This document shows positions 45,020 through 56,226 of a DNA stretch of 64,000 bases, one piece after another. The position numbers and the translations under genes are program-made. The notes beneath the pieces were generated by a model. It made no database searches, was not told the DNA's origin, and saw only the letters and a program-made list of their open reading frames with translations. The DNA comes from Hymenoscyphus infarciens (taxonomy: Eukaryota; Ascomycota; Leotiomycetes; Helotiales; Helotiaceae), in the NCBI GenBank assembly GCA_001414345.1, contig LLCB01000002.1, positions 434,001 to 498,000 of the forward strand, given 5' to 3'. Every line of letters begins with the position of its first letter. Within the stretch, counting starts at the first letter, position 1.

Positions 45020-46114
45020 ATGTCTGATGACACCAGTCGGACACAGCAGGCGTTCCTCGATCAAAAAAACGATATCATCCAGGGTCAGTCCAGTCCAGTC
45101 CAGTCAGCCATTTTTCCTTTCCTTTACATGTGATCCGGGAGGCAAGACAGAGCAGACGGGAGCAAGTACACGTATGCTAACACCAGCCCACAACAAACAG
45201 ACGTCCTTCACGAGGAAGATGTAAGTAGAAAATTCTGAAATACAATTTCGGAAAGAAACTAATAACCAATTAATAGTTGTATAAAATACTAGGCGCACCC
45301 CGATCAGCGTCTCCCAGCGAATTGCGACGATGTTACCTCGAAAGATCCAAGATCTGCCACCCAGATAAACCCCCATTCCATCGCGAGTCCACCAGGTACT
45401 TATCCCTTCTCTTGCAATTACAATAACTACTCTCTAAAAACTTTTTGCAGCGCATTTCAGCGCCTCGGTTTCGCATTCGATATACTCAAATCCCCCAGCG
45501 CGCGAAGAACATACGACCGCGCCTCTAAACCCACAACCTCCGCTCTCCCAGATAAAACATCCTTCTTAGGGGGCGAACACACTTTTCGGAGCGCCGTTGA
45601 GGCTATCCTCCAGGAATTTATTACCGGAGATTTTGTTATTGTTCGACGATGGCTTGAGTCACTACACTCACAATATCCGAATCTCATTAGTGAGGAAGTC
45701 GTGATAAATGTCGAACGCTCCTTTATTCGCATTCGCGAATTGGTTTTGACCACACGAACATATGCGTTGCTTATTTACATTGAACTCGGACGAATCCACC
45801 GAGTCCAAAAACGTTTGATGGGGCTAGGATACCTGGATGTAGTTGGAAGGGCCAGGCTTACGATCCACCTCGTGCGTGTCACGCTTGCTGTGCCGATGCG
45901 TGTTGACCGCGCCCTGAAACAAAGAGAAGAAAAGGCGTGGAGAGCAAAAGTTGCCGGGTTACAAGCGAGAGGAATCACGCCAACAGAAACCATGGGACAA
46001 GCTGGAATACTCAACGAAAGAGTCAGCAAGGTCCTCGAATTCATCGTCGGTGCTGCGGGCAAAGACGAAGGTGCAGATGAAGCATGGAGTACCAGTATGG
46101 GGAAATCTGCTTGA
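45020..46114 (+). CDS. J-domain (DnaJ-like) co-chaperone
   Basis: Four exons (45020-45083, 45201-45220, 45277-45395, 45451-46114) give 288 aa. Introns are 117, 56 and 55 nt. Exon 2 is just 20 nt but supplies DVLHEED, which leads into the J domain LYKILGAPRSASPSELRRCY. The HPD tripeptide is at residues 56-58 (CHPDKP), and the last J-domain helix reads FQRLGFAFDILKSPSARRTYD. The remaining roughly 200 residues are helical, without a Gly/Phe region, zinc finger or membrane segment, so it is a class C J-protein. It should stimulate an Hsp70 ATPase; client and compartment are unknown. Intron 1 starts with four tandem CAGTC-like units. Confidence 0.88.
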
Positions 46115-46598
46115 GGTGGGGGTTTCCCTCAAACATTGTGCTGTTGTAATGAAGGAGTAGGTCAAAATACGGGATCAAAATTATTAGCGGCATTCAAAAA
46201 GGAGTTTTCGGCGCAAGTTACAGCACCTACGATTTTTGGGGGATTAAATAAGAGTAAGGGGAGTTTTGATATTGGGGTAATCAAGTGGTATAGGTATGGA
46301 TCTCAGATACCCCGGGCTTTCCTTTATTTTTAGATTTTGGGAAAGATCTAGGGCTATGAATGGTTATGAATGTGGACGTTTCCAATTTTGTTGTTATTAT
46401 CCCCTCCAACGTATTCACTGCTATCGAGTAGACAAAATTTATTCACGAAACCCAGAGTTCCCTTGTCGCAGAAATCGTTTAGCAAGCCAGCAGTACAACT
46501 ATCATGAATATCACCTTGACTCAACAACATCCCATAATTCACACTCTCCAGACCCTCACCCCATTTCCAAAACTACCAAATCAAACAACCTCCCCTCA
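46115..46598. other. Convergent intergenic region
   Basis: The 3' flanks of the J-protein gene and the minus-strand unknown gene. No other feature was seen. Confidence 0.5.
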
Positions 46599-47345
46599 CT
46601 AGAATCCCACAATCTTGCCATCCTCCATCCCCCCTTTCTTCCTTATAGCCCTCTCCTTAATATACTTCGCCATCTTATCATGGTGATCCTTTATATCAAA
46701 TCGATAAACAAAAGGCCCAATCTCCACTAAGTTCCCCCTTTCCCTTGCGTTGGATATGAGAGATGTTATGTGTGGGATATCGAAAGCAGTCCCATAAGTA
46801 CGGTTGATGGTATCTTGGAGTTCGAGAAAGGTAAATGACATGGCCGTTTCGTCTAGGTATTCAGGTTGGATGTTGAGACCCAGCGGGGGACGACGCTTTA
46901 GGCCAAGACCGAATATGTAATGTGCTGATTTAGAGAGATAGGGTTTTGGTGATGGAGGGGGTGCAGGGAGTGGGTTTTCAATTTCCTTCTCCAGCGTCGA
47001 GATGGAACCTGAGTCTGAGTTTGAGTATTGAAGCGTGGGCGAGGGAATGTGTGCGCGTGCTGGCGAAGCGAGAGGTGAGATTCTTTTGGAGCCGCGGGTT
47101 TTTCGTTTTTGTCCGTCGCTACTGCTTCTCCCTGGGTGCTTCGGAGGCATTGGTGGGGGAATTTCCTCTTTGAAGGAGTGTGATATGGTATCGATGCGGA
47201 AGTTTGCTTGGTGTTCCCTTTGCTGGGGGAATAGACTGTCTCGATGGTGTCGAGCAGTCTTTTGCATTTTCTGTTTCGCTTTGGGGATTTGGTCTTCATG
47301 CGTTATGTAGTTTTTCAAGGCTTTTTTGGGAGGTGGTGAACTCAT
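46599..47345 (-). CDS. Unrecognised 248-aa protein
   Basis: Single open frame, 248 aa. The first roughly 130 residues are basic, Ser/Pro-rich and probably disordered. Residues about 160-240 look more ordered: a Gly-Leu-Lys-Arg-Arg-Pro-Pro segment, then MSFTFLELQDTINRTYG and ISNARERGNLVEIGPFVYRF, which reads like a small helix-helix-strand unit similar in outline to a winged helix. That last point is a guess from pattern only. It lies beside the P450 pseudogene on the same strand. No family could be named, and it could be a lineage-specific gene. Confidence 0.5.
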   Translation of the reverse strand: MSSPPPKKALKNYITHEDQIPKAKQKMQKTARHHRDSLFPQQREHQANFRIDTISHSFKEEIPPPMPPKHPGRSSSDGQKRKTRGSKRISPLASPARAHIPSPTLQYSNSDSGSISTLEKEIENPLPAPPPSPKPYLSKSAHYIFGLGLKRRPPLGLNIQPEYLDETAMSFTFLELQDTINRTYGTAFDIPHITSLISNARERGNLVEIGPFVYRFDIKDHHDKMAKYIKERAIRKKGGMEDGKIVGF

Positions 47346-47569
47346 TTCCAGAGCGTCTTTTCGCCTTTTGTGTGACGAGGAGTAAGGAAGGAAGATATAG
47401 AAAACCGTTGACCAACCTTTTGGTGGTAGTGATTCACAAATATCTGTGAGGTTTTCTCACTATGTTAGACTGAATGGGAATCAAGCACTGAATTAATCCA
47501 TCAAACTTTTCCATGGACTCGACGAGACAATAACTTTCTTGAAAGAAGCAGAGTAATTCACAGAGCTCT

Positions 47570-49463
47570 TCAAAGAACCACAAAAGACCCCATACCCCAA
47601 CCCCCCTTATGCTTCCGCTCTTCAATGTATACCTTAATACCGGTTTGCTTGTTAAACCAATAATCCGCGTCTCCCACTCTTTACTAGGATCCACAAGCGC
47701 AATTCGAAATTCCCTAATGATCTGTGGAACCAATTTATAAATCTCGCTTAGGGAAATCTGTTCTTATTAGCGAAAGTTTCACCCGCCCCTTCTCGTATCC
47801 TTGCTTGGAGCTCCTAAGAAACAGCAGTAAACAAGAAGAATCTTACGTTTTTACCAATGCAAGTGCGAGAACCTCCACCAAACTGTATCATCGTTTTTTC
47901 CATTCTCGAATGTTGCTGGCTACCACCATCAATCCACCGAGAAGGATTAAAAAGGTCGGCATCTTGTCCAAAAACACCTTGGTCATACTGAATAACTGCG
48001 CCATTGATACCAACGCGATAACCAGCGGGGAAGTAGAAGCCAGAAATGGTCGCTCCGCCATTGGGAATTAGTCGTGGAATTGTGAGACCCACGCTGGGGT
48101 GTAGACGCATTCCTTCGTTGATACATGCCTTGAGGTAGGGGAGCTTGGTGGCTTGTGCGTAGAGAACGGGCATATGTAGCGTGTTGTTAGATATGGCATT
48201 GTCTATCTCGGTTGTGAGTTTCGAGTATGCGCCCGGGTTGAGCATTAAATGATAGAGAATACTATTTATTGCAGCGGCTGTTGTATCTGCACCTGCGAAG
48301 CTTAGGGGCCATTTGTCAGGTTGGTCATTTGAAATGGAGATGTTGAAACGTACAGTGAGCTATGAGACTCAACGTGGATATGCTCATATGTAAAGCCAAG
48401 TTCCACCCCTCTGTCAGCCTCAATCTCAAGCATTTTTCGAAGGATATCTCTCTTATCATCTTTGCTTTCCTCAATTTCCTGTTTTCGTCTCTTCACTGCC
48501 GTTTTTGAAGCTGCTTCAATCTGATTGACAGCACCTAGAGCACCACGAACCGATGGCGAAAAGATTATTGTGGAGAGGAGGTAGATTTTGGTTAGGTAGG
48601 ATGGAACTGTGCCGCCGATTGTAAAAGCGGGAAGAAGGGAGTCTATTGCTTTCATGTAACCCCCAATATCTTTGCGTTCTCTCATGAAACCAAAAATTTT
48701 GCTATAGAAAAGCTCTCCGAGTACATCGAATGCATACCTGAGAAGCATGTAAGCGATATACAGATAGTCGCCTCCATCCATCGTCCATAAAGAAAAGTTT
48801 TTGAAGTAAAGAGTCGCTTACATGTTTATCCAGAGACCGAGATCGACCACCGTTTTCTGCACAGCAAACTCACGCATAGTTTCACAGAAGATTTCTGTAC
48901 AATAGTCTATCGCCTATTCGTTTTCAAGAACGCTAGACATGGAATAAGCATTGTGGACATTGCGTCGCCTCTCAGAGTGCTCCTTTTCGTCACGAGCAGG
49001 AAAATGACCAACATAGCCGTTGTTCGGTGGCGCCCAAGCTGAATAATAGTCGGTCTAACGATGTGAGCCTCAATCCTATTAGATTTACTGATGGGTAATT
49101 TGCTTTGGCAAAGGTAGTTTTTGTGCCATGAATTGTTTTGATTGCTTCTGGATCTGAGCAGGCAACCTCGTTAGGAGCAATGCGAACAAGAAAACCTAGA
49201 ATTATATATTAGCCAGTCAGTTTTCATAAGGAGCCAGCTTTTTGAAGAGTCTTACCATGCTTTTTATGCAAGGCCCTCTGCGTGTGCTCCATATCACCCC
49301 TCATTGTTTTCCAAACGATCCATGCTCTCGATATGGATGGGAGGAAGGGACCTGGAACAGTGCGGAGTGGGTGAAAATAGCGGCAGTATATGACCCAACC
49401 ACCAAAATAGATGCAGAAGACAGTGACTGCTGTCTCTATCAGTGAAAGATTGCCCGTGAGCAT
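47570..49463 (-). pseudogene. Cytochrome P450 pseudogene (pisatin-demethylase-like group)
   Basis: The remains span a full fungal P450. The N-terminal membrane anchor lies at about 49463-49390 (minus strand), followed by a VPGPFLPS segment. The I-helix FAGADTTAAAI bridges the intron near 48300, the ExxR-like region follows, and FGGGSRTCIGKN carries the heme Cys. Several introns remain recognisable; one (about 49056-49103) would need a GC donor, GCAAAT. Two lesions are clear: TAG at 48914-48916 in the C-helix region, where the family has Glu, and a lost base near 47662, after which the frame that reads WFNKQTG is no longer in register. Neighbouring residues are well kept, so inactivation looks recent. 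It diverges from the NRPS-like fragment at 49802. Confidence 0.85.
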
Positions 49464-49801
49464 TGTTGATGAGGGTCGTTCTAGGGATTATTGTGAAGGA
49501 AAAGGGTGGAAAACCTTTTGCGAGAGGGCGCTATGTTGGAATGAGGGGTCAGGCCGGTGACCGCTGCAGTAGGTCAAAAATAGGAGGTTGCTATGTTGGT
49601 GTTGGTCCTGTTGGTTGCAGTACGGCAAGACACGGCACATGTATATCCATCGCTATGGGGCGGGCCGATTCAAGCAGCCCCCAAAGAATAGCACTCTCGC
49701 TTGTACTACAGAAATGCTAGAATTACTCTCATAATAACAAGTACCTTATCTTTTTAAAAGACTCCAAATACTTCTTTACTACCCTACTGTTTGTCGCCAG
49801 G
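49464..49801. other. Region between two relics
   Basis: The P450 pseudogene and the NRPS-like fragment lie back to back here. No supported gene. The last 60 bases are AT-rich and lead directly into the carrier-domain remnant, so the break that removed the NRPS adenylation domain probably lies near 49740-49802. Confidence 0.45.
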
Positions 49802-50575
49802 TCGGATGCACAAGACAACACTTGGAAAGTTGTCCAGTACAAGGACCAAGAAGAATTGGATGCTCAAATTCTGCAGTCATATCGCGAGGCACATTTTTCG
49901 GAGCCACGAAACGACATTGAGCGAAATCTGATGGTTGTTTTCCTTGACATTCTAGATTCTAGAGACCCGGATATGGGCGTGGATATGAGCATTGACACCC
50001 CAATCCTCAATACAGGTGTTACTTCTGTCGACCTCGTTCGACTAAAGGGTGCTTTTGAAAAGGCCTTTAACATGGTTGAAGGCAAGCTCCCCATGGTAAC
50101 CATTATGTCAAACACAACTATCCGCTCACTTGCAAAAGCAATCCACAAAACCCAAAGCTCTCCAAACGAAAAGGAGTACAATTCGGTTGTTGCCCTACAA
50201 AAAGGAGGCTCCAAAACACCTTTACGGCTTATTCATCCCGGAATTGGCAATATGATCTTATTTCTGGAGTTGGTGCAATATTCCCCAGACCGGCCAATCC
50301 ACGCGTTTGCACGCGCGGATTCAACCCAGGCGAAACGCCTTTTGATAACCTGACAGATGTGGTACCACGATGCCATAAAGAAACAGCAACCTAGTGGACC
50401 ATACGCTATCGCTGGCTATTCCTATGGCAGTATGTTAGCTTTCGAGAGTTCCAATGGCCCATGTTCTCAAATAGTACAGCTGCCTCATCGTCCAATTCGA
50501 AGTTTATTCTTGGCCTCATTCTCACATCAACCGAAGGATTCCTTCAATCACTCGAGGATAGCAGTGATAATTTAA
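49802..50575 (+). pseudogene. Carrier-thioesterase remnant of an NRPS-like synthetase
   Basis: The fragment encodes a thiolation domain, with ILNTGVTSVDLVRLK holding the phosphopantetheine Ser, then SNTTIRSLAKAI. It runs directly into a thioesterase with RLIHPGIGNM and the nucleophile elbow [12 protein letters not shown]. This order, T then TE, is that of short fungal NRPS-like (A-T-TE) enzymes such as those making atromentin-type quinones. The adenylation domain is absent upstream. A shift near 50315 moves the good reading to another frame ([16 protein letters not shown]), producing a TGA at 50351-50353, and a second shift near 50357 restores it. Downstream of about 50460 similarity fades. 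It cannot be functional as written. Confidence 0.8.
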
Positions 50576-51460
50576 CGACCCAAACTGCGATGACTTCGAA
50601 AATGTGAATTACTTGGTATCTCACCACAACCCCAGTCTCTTTTCGACGGCTTGGGGTCTAGAAGTCTTGTGGGCATCCAGTCCCTAATGCATCTATCACC
50701 ACCATAGTTTTCAGCTTGAAACTACACGTTTGTGGAATATACAACGTACAGGAACACTCTGTAAAGGTTGCGTTTTTTTACTCGCCACTCGGCCAAAGCA
50801 CAATTCTGTCTCATCGTCGGATACCCCAAAGCTGAAACTTTACACTTCCGCGTTTGTTGTTGAAATTTGGTCTTTGTCGGATGGCGAAACGATACAATTT
50901 CGGGTTTTGACCCGTTTTTCTGAGTTAACTTGAAAGATGAAAGCCATTGTTGCCATTGTCATTAGCAATCTGAGAAGTCTTTTCTTCACGTTAAAAACAA
51001 GAGGAAACCCCACATCAACCTCGCGAAGTTTGCTTCTTAGATTGAACAAATTCTATCATCCGCTCTTGCCCTATCTGATACTGGAGTTCCTGAAGTGACA
51101 ACTGAGGAAACAAAAGGTTGAAGCAAATTCTCAATGCACTCGAGGCCTTAAGCCTCCTTGCTCCCGTATTACTCTATACCACTCCACAGTGCGAGAAATG
51201 AGTGAGGTAAATGAATGAGGTAGGTGGGGGTACGGGGAATAATAACCGGACCCCGGTCCAATTAAGCGAAACCCCCGCCAGGGCAACTGCAATTTCATTG
51301 AAAATTTACTCCATTGATGTCTTGTGCTCTGTTAGGGCTACCGGATGAACATCGGCAAGTAACAGGATCGGAAGGCGGTGGTCTCTAAGTTTTATAGATC
51401 GGGTCGATCTTGCAAACTTCCTCGGAACAACAACGTGCGCCCGCCACAACCAACTTCGAG
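50576..51460. other. Intergenic, no gene seen
   Basis: The tail of the thioesterase decays into unrecognised sequence. Nothing is supported up to the start of the next gene at 51461. Confidence 0.45.
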
Positions 51461-52683
51461 ATGGCCACCCCAAGAAATAAGAAAAAGAAGGCCAGTCTTG
51501 TCAAGAAGGCAAACAAGAAGGCAGTATTGCACATGCACAGAAAAATGCCCGGTCAATTCGATCAGTTCAAGGTAGAGAGAGCCCGGTCGACTCGACCGTC
51601 AACACTGAACTAACAGAATATGCAGCGTCCAGAGTTTGAGTATCGCAAGAAGACCCAGAACAAGACCGCAGATGCTGGTTCTAATCCAATTGCAACGAAG
51701 AACGCCAAAGCTCTTGTTCCAGCTGCTGGCCTCTATGTAAGCACTCTTACACCCTCCCGTTTTTCCCGCCTCCACATGCGAAACTTGTAGCTAACCAAGG
51801 CTTGTTTTATAGTCTCCGGCCTGGACAAGCAATATTGCCCCAAACAAGGGTCCATTGTTTGAAAAGCTCAGCCTGGAATTGCGCTTGATGGTCTGGGAAA
51901 ACGCAATTGACGACATTGGTGAATCAGGACCAGGCGAGATCGGCACGATTGAGCCACTTAAATGCGGCAACAAGTTCAGAGATGAGAAGGGTGTCATCAA
52001 TCTTCCAGTGGAATATCAGGGTATGGCTCGAATTGGCAAGAGTGAGTCCTCCTCCAAGTCAGCATTTGTTTTGGGCGTTTCTGCCACCCTCCCCCCCTTC
52101 CTCTCTCGATCTACGAGGGGCATGTTCTTATTCTAACTCTGGCAACTGCAGAACTCAATGCGCTATATATGATCTGCCAACAAGCGTACTTTGAGATTCA
52201 TGGATCGGGACTCTTCTATCGCAGAAAGCATTTCAAGTTCTCTAGTGCAAGCAGAATGATGAATGTAGGCTATCCCTTCCCTGCCTGTCTAAATTTCTAA
52301 AACTGACACATATCGCACAGTATCTTTCAGTTATCCACCCGATCTCTCGCAACGCTATCAAGACCATGGAACTCGAATTCTGGATCCGAACTGACACTAC
52401 CCCTCGATTGGCAACCAGCTTGACATTCCCCACGATCAATAGCATGGAAAATCTACAAAATCTCCACCTCCGTTGTTACATTCAACATTTACCGTATGTG
52501 AGTGATGGGCTCATCAAATGGCTTGAGAACAACAAGGGCTTGAAGAATCTGAAGGGTATTCGGAACTTTAGCTTTGAATTGGGTATCCCTAAGTGGGCTG
52601 GCTTTGCTGGAAAGGCAGCAGTGGCGAAGATTTTGAAGGCTTATGAGGATTCAAATGCGCTCAAGTGGTCCGCAAAGCTGTGA
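51461..52683 (+). CDS. Family copy 1: small basic-N-terminus, F-box/DUF-like protein
   Basis: Five exons (51461-51571, 51626-51736, 51813-52041, 52152-52264, 52321-52683) give 308 aa. Exon 1 codes for a Lys-rich start ending in HRKMPGQFDQFK. Exon 3 starts with SPAWTSNIAPN and continues with KLSLELRLMVWENAI, which resembles the LPxEIRxxIW motif of fungal F-box-like proteins. Exon 4 encodes LYMICQQAYFEIHGSGLFYR, the CRQ-IY-E-A type motif of that group (similar to DUF7730 proteins). The function is unknown. The same intron positions recur in the copies at 60848 and 63012. This copy has no visible lesion. Confidence 0.75.
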
Positions 52684-54360
52684 GGGGAACAGGTTAATGG
52701 CAGTTTTTCCATGATGCACTAGAGCACACTATTTCAAAACGTGTAGGCCGGAGAACAAGCGAGGAGTTACAGGATTGTCTCTACGTAACAGAATTGCATC
52801 TTTAGGTCACTGGTAGGCAGCATGCAGGAATCGAAATACCTAGATCCACTCTTTTCTACCTGAAGAACCAGAAATCCCTTAATTCTCAAGCCTTATTTTT
52901 CATTACCCAACTGTTTTTTCGCGTTCCTTCAGACATGCTGAATAAAGAGAGCTAAGCGAACTGGCTTACCTGCCGCTAATACACTCAGTATATGGCCTAA
53001 CGTAACACTGCGAGATTTCAGAGGCAGAAAAGAACTCTGAAAATTGTGACTCTGAAGCCGGATATTTCCATGAATTTCGATGCGCTTAACCTTATCGCTT
53101 CAAACTGAAAATATTGACTCAAAAAAGTAAGAGTCCCTACCAATTTACCAAAGTTCCTCGTACATCTGAACAAGATATAACCTAAAAAGACTATTCTAGA
53201 GCGCCTAGGACTATTAAGTAGCATCAACAGAGTAGGCCTAGCATGATCAGAATCAATGGAACTCTGTTAAGTGAACTCTTTTTGTGACTTGTAAGGTTTA
53301 TTCATTTCATTTTATTATACCAAATTGAAAAGAACTCAGATGTACGCAGAAAGTTGACAGGGTAAGTCATCGACCTCGCTGTAATACTAAAGCGCCTCCA
53401 TTTAAAGTGCACTCTTTGTAACCAACCTGAGATACGATTTTACGGGACATGGGGATTTCATGAGCGAGACTCTTCAAGCAACCCCCTTACCACCCCCTTA
53501 GAAGCTTCCCCACGATTGAACTACCCCCCCCCCCCCCCCCCCTCGGGAAAACATTAATAGAAAGCAGGACTGACATATTTCCCACAAATGCAAACTGATA
53601 GTTCACACAACAATTCCACATGACATAGGCCAGTAAAAACCCAAGCCAGCCCCACACTCACAACCACATCTCCCAACATGCATAAACCCCCAATAGAGGC
53701 GGCACCTAAAACAAACCCAACACCCAACCAACACTAAGCGCCCATCCAATCCAAAAATAGACGCTCGAAAAAGTGACATCTGAAAATGTAATTCGAGCTG
53801 CTGCAGAACCCGTCACAATCATGCATATCCTAGACATGTAGCAACAACGGGATGAACGATTATGCAGCATGCTAGCGTGTGATCATACAGCAGAGTAGCA
53901 ACGTGATAAGAAACCTGCATAAGAAGCCATTATCAAAAGCCACATTTACCCCGCACCCGCGAGGTTGGGGAAAAAGCAAATACAACGACATCAGATCACA
54001 TGGCAACATCATCAAATGCACAAACAACCCAAGCAGGCAAGTAGCGAAAAATAGATCATGGAAGAGAATAGACCAAAAAATTGTTTTTCCAAGGGCGGTC
54101 AATATCCAAAAACCCTAGGAGGAACAGAGCCATCAAATGTATTCGTGAAATAATCTCTAGTCTAATGATTAAAATCTAGAGGTAAGAATGATAACCGTAA
54201 TCTAGAATATATGTGTAACATCATCTCTCTCTCCCTCCACTACAGCAATGAGGAAAAATAAACGCTCAGGCTACGGCTTTCTACCACACCCAATCAAGTT
54301 TATTAAACCCCCATGACCAGCACTGGAAATAAAAGGAAAAGGCATTCAATGGAAAGGCTT
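52684..54360. other. Convergent intergenic region with a C19 run
   Basis: 1.7 kb between family copy 1 and the NAD kinase gene. A run of 19 C lies at 53524-53542, and the following 250 bp are C/A-rich. No gene is supported. Confidence 0.5.
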
Positions 54361-56226
54361 TTACATGCCAAGCATGCTCATCTGTCTTCTCAATGGAGAT
54401 GCACTAATGCTCGAATCCTCACTTCCATAACACGCGGAATCAGTGTCGATGTCCCACTCCACCTCTGCTTCAGCGTTCTCCTCGGCGCCATCCCAACCTT
54501 TCTGTTGAGCACCGCGGGTGTTCCAGCGTAAGGTTCGGGAAACACTATCAAACCACTCATTGCCACTTCTCGTGACAGTGGGGAAAGGATATTGAGACGC
54601 AGCGATGGTGACGTGATCGCCTTGCTTGAGCTCTACACGGCCCTTGCCATCAAATGAGCAATAAGCTGTGGCACGGGAATTTCGAGGAATAGATACTCGG
54701 AGGAGCATAGAATCCGAGAGAACCATAGGGCGGAAAGATAGAGTGTGAGGGCAAATAGGTGAAAGAAGAATGGCGGGGATATCTGGGTGAACAAGTGATC
54801 CACCAGCAGATAATGAGTATGCGGTGGAGCCAGTGGGTGTCGAAAAGATACAACCATCGGCTTGAACAACTGTAAGGAGCTCATTATCTCCATACAATTC
54901 GAGGTTGGAGATGTAAGAGGATGGTCCACGGTCGATGACGAGCTCGTTGAGAACCTCAAATTGCTCGCCCTCTTCCATGTCTTGGCCGGCTCCGTCTCGA
55001 TAGACAGTACATGTAAAACGCATGCGGAGGTTGACACGCATACCCTCCTCTCCCATAACTTTGTTGAGGTGCTCCTTGAAGCGATCATACTCAAAGTTGG
55101 TGAGGAAACCTAGACTTCCCAGACTGAAGGACAAGATCGGAGGAACGATACGCTGAAACAGCCATGATGTGAAGAGGACGGTTCCATCACCTCCAAGTGT
55201 GAGAACCAAATCAAATTTTTCCGGTTGGCTCCAGCAAAGATCTGGTGACCAATATTTCAAGAGGTGTTGGAATCGTGGTTGGGCTTCAAGCATATCTGCA
55301 GCCCCGAAGCGCTTGGAATTTCGTAGTTTCGCATCCACGTAGACATTAACGCCCAAATCGGATCCATATCTAGGAGTGCTCATAAGCCAAGTGGCCAAGT
55401 CCTTGGTCAAGGTAACTAGCTGGTTGTCTCGGGCCTTGGTGACAATCATAACATTTCGGACAGCCCTCTTGATTGGACGACGTTGAAGTTGTTTCGATAC
55501 CTCTCGAACGCCGGTTGCTGTTTGCATAAGGCGAGAATGTGACATGTATTCGTCCTCCTTGATTTCCTCGAGGACTTTATCAATGTTTACTGCATCATCG
55601 AATCGTTCGTGGTAAAAGCATGGCGATTGAAGGGCTGAGAAGCGAGGGGTATTCGGGGATCCATTTCGACCAGCAAGGTCTGTAAGAGCGGCCGATAGCT
55701 TTTGGGATGTAGCCGTACAAGGCCCCTCTGGTGCTGGAGCAGCCATTCCGTTGAGCGATGATGCAATAGACAGGTTGTGTGGGTTATGGTTTCGTCCGGC
55801 AGATGCGAGTGCTTTGAGGATAGTCTGCTTGGGGATCGCTTCGACCGACAAGGCGTTCTTTTTGTGACCGTGGAAACTTTGTTGGCCTTTTGGTAGGAAC
55901 GCTGGTGAAGAAGGGAGTGATGCCGTCGCCGAGTTGTGTCCTACTGTTGAAGCAGTAGAGAAGGATTCGAGAGGACCATTGTTGGGTGATTCAGAGGGAT
56001 ATGCTGCGCTCAATGGGCTTCGGACGGATTGTTTTGTGCGGAGACTCTCCACGGTGGGTGAGGTACCGATCAAACCATTGTGATATTTCGATTGCGCCGG
56101 GACGTCTGCGGTCTGCGGAGATATCTCATCAATCTTGGACAGAGTGGGAGGAGGAGCAGAGTTGAGCTTAGTAAGAGCGAGAGCAGGATGGATTGAAGTA
56201 CCCGTCGGTGACCGTAAGTCGGACAT
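54361..56226 (-). CDS. ATP-NAD kinase (Utr1/Yef1-like)
   Basis: Single exon, 621 aa. Residues 1-230 are Ser/Pro-rich and disordered, as in fungal cytosolic NAD kinases. The catalytic domain follows with LVLTLGGDGTVLF (GGDGT at 345-349), SLGSLGFLTNF, NELVIDRGPSSYISNLELY, and the conserved GCIFSTPTGSTAYSLSAGG plus LSPICPHTLSFRPMVL. It phosphorylates NAD+ (and possibly NADH) to NADP(H). A targeting peptide is not evident, so the cytosolic Utr1 type is more likely than mitochondrial Pos5. The C-terminus is acidic and extends past the domain. It appears intact. Confidence 0.95.
   Translation of the reverse strand: MSDLRSPTGTSIHPALALTKLNSAPPPTLSKIDEISPQTADVPAQSKYHNGLIGTSPTVESLRTKQSVRSPLSAAYPSESPNNGPLESFSTASTVGHNSATASLPSSPAFLPKGQQSFHGHKKNALSVEAIPKQTILKALASAGRNHNPHNLSIASSLNGMAAPAPEGPCTATSQKLSAALTDLAGRNGSPNTPRFSALQSPCFYHERFDDAVNIDKVLEEIKEDEYMSHSRLMQTATGVREVSKQLQRRPIKRAVRNVMIVTKARDNQLVTLTKDLATWLMSTPRYGSDLGVNVYVDAKLRNSKRFGAADMLEAQPRFQHLLKYWSPDLCWSQPEKFDLVLTLGGDGTVLFTSWLFQRIVPPILSFSLGSLGFLTNFEYDRFKEHLNKVMGEEGMRVNLRMRFTCTVYRDGAGQDMEEGEQFEVLNELVIDRGPSSYISNLELYGDNELLTVVQADGCIFSTPTGSTAYSLSAGGSLVHPDIPAILLSPICPHTLSFRPMVLSDSMLLRVSIPRNSRATAYCSFDGKGRVELKQGDHVTIAASQYPFPTVTRSGNEWFDSVSRTLRWNTRGAQQKGWDGAEENAEAEVEWDIDTDSACYGSEDSSISASPLRRQMSMLGM

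Noticed and set aside
53524..53542. C19 run as a possible functional element
   Set aside because: It lies in a convergent intergenic region with no paired G tract; probably a simple homopolymer whose exact length is uncertain.
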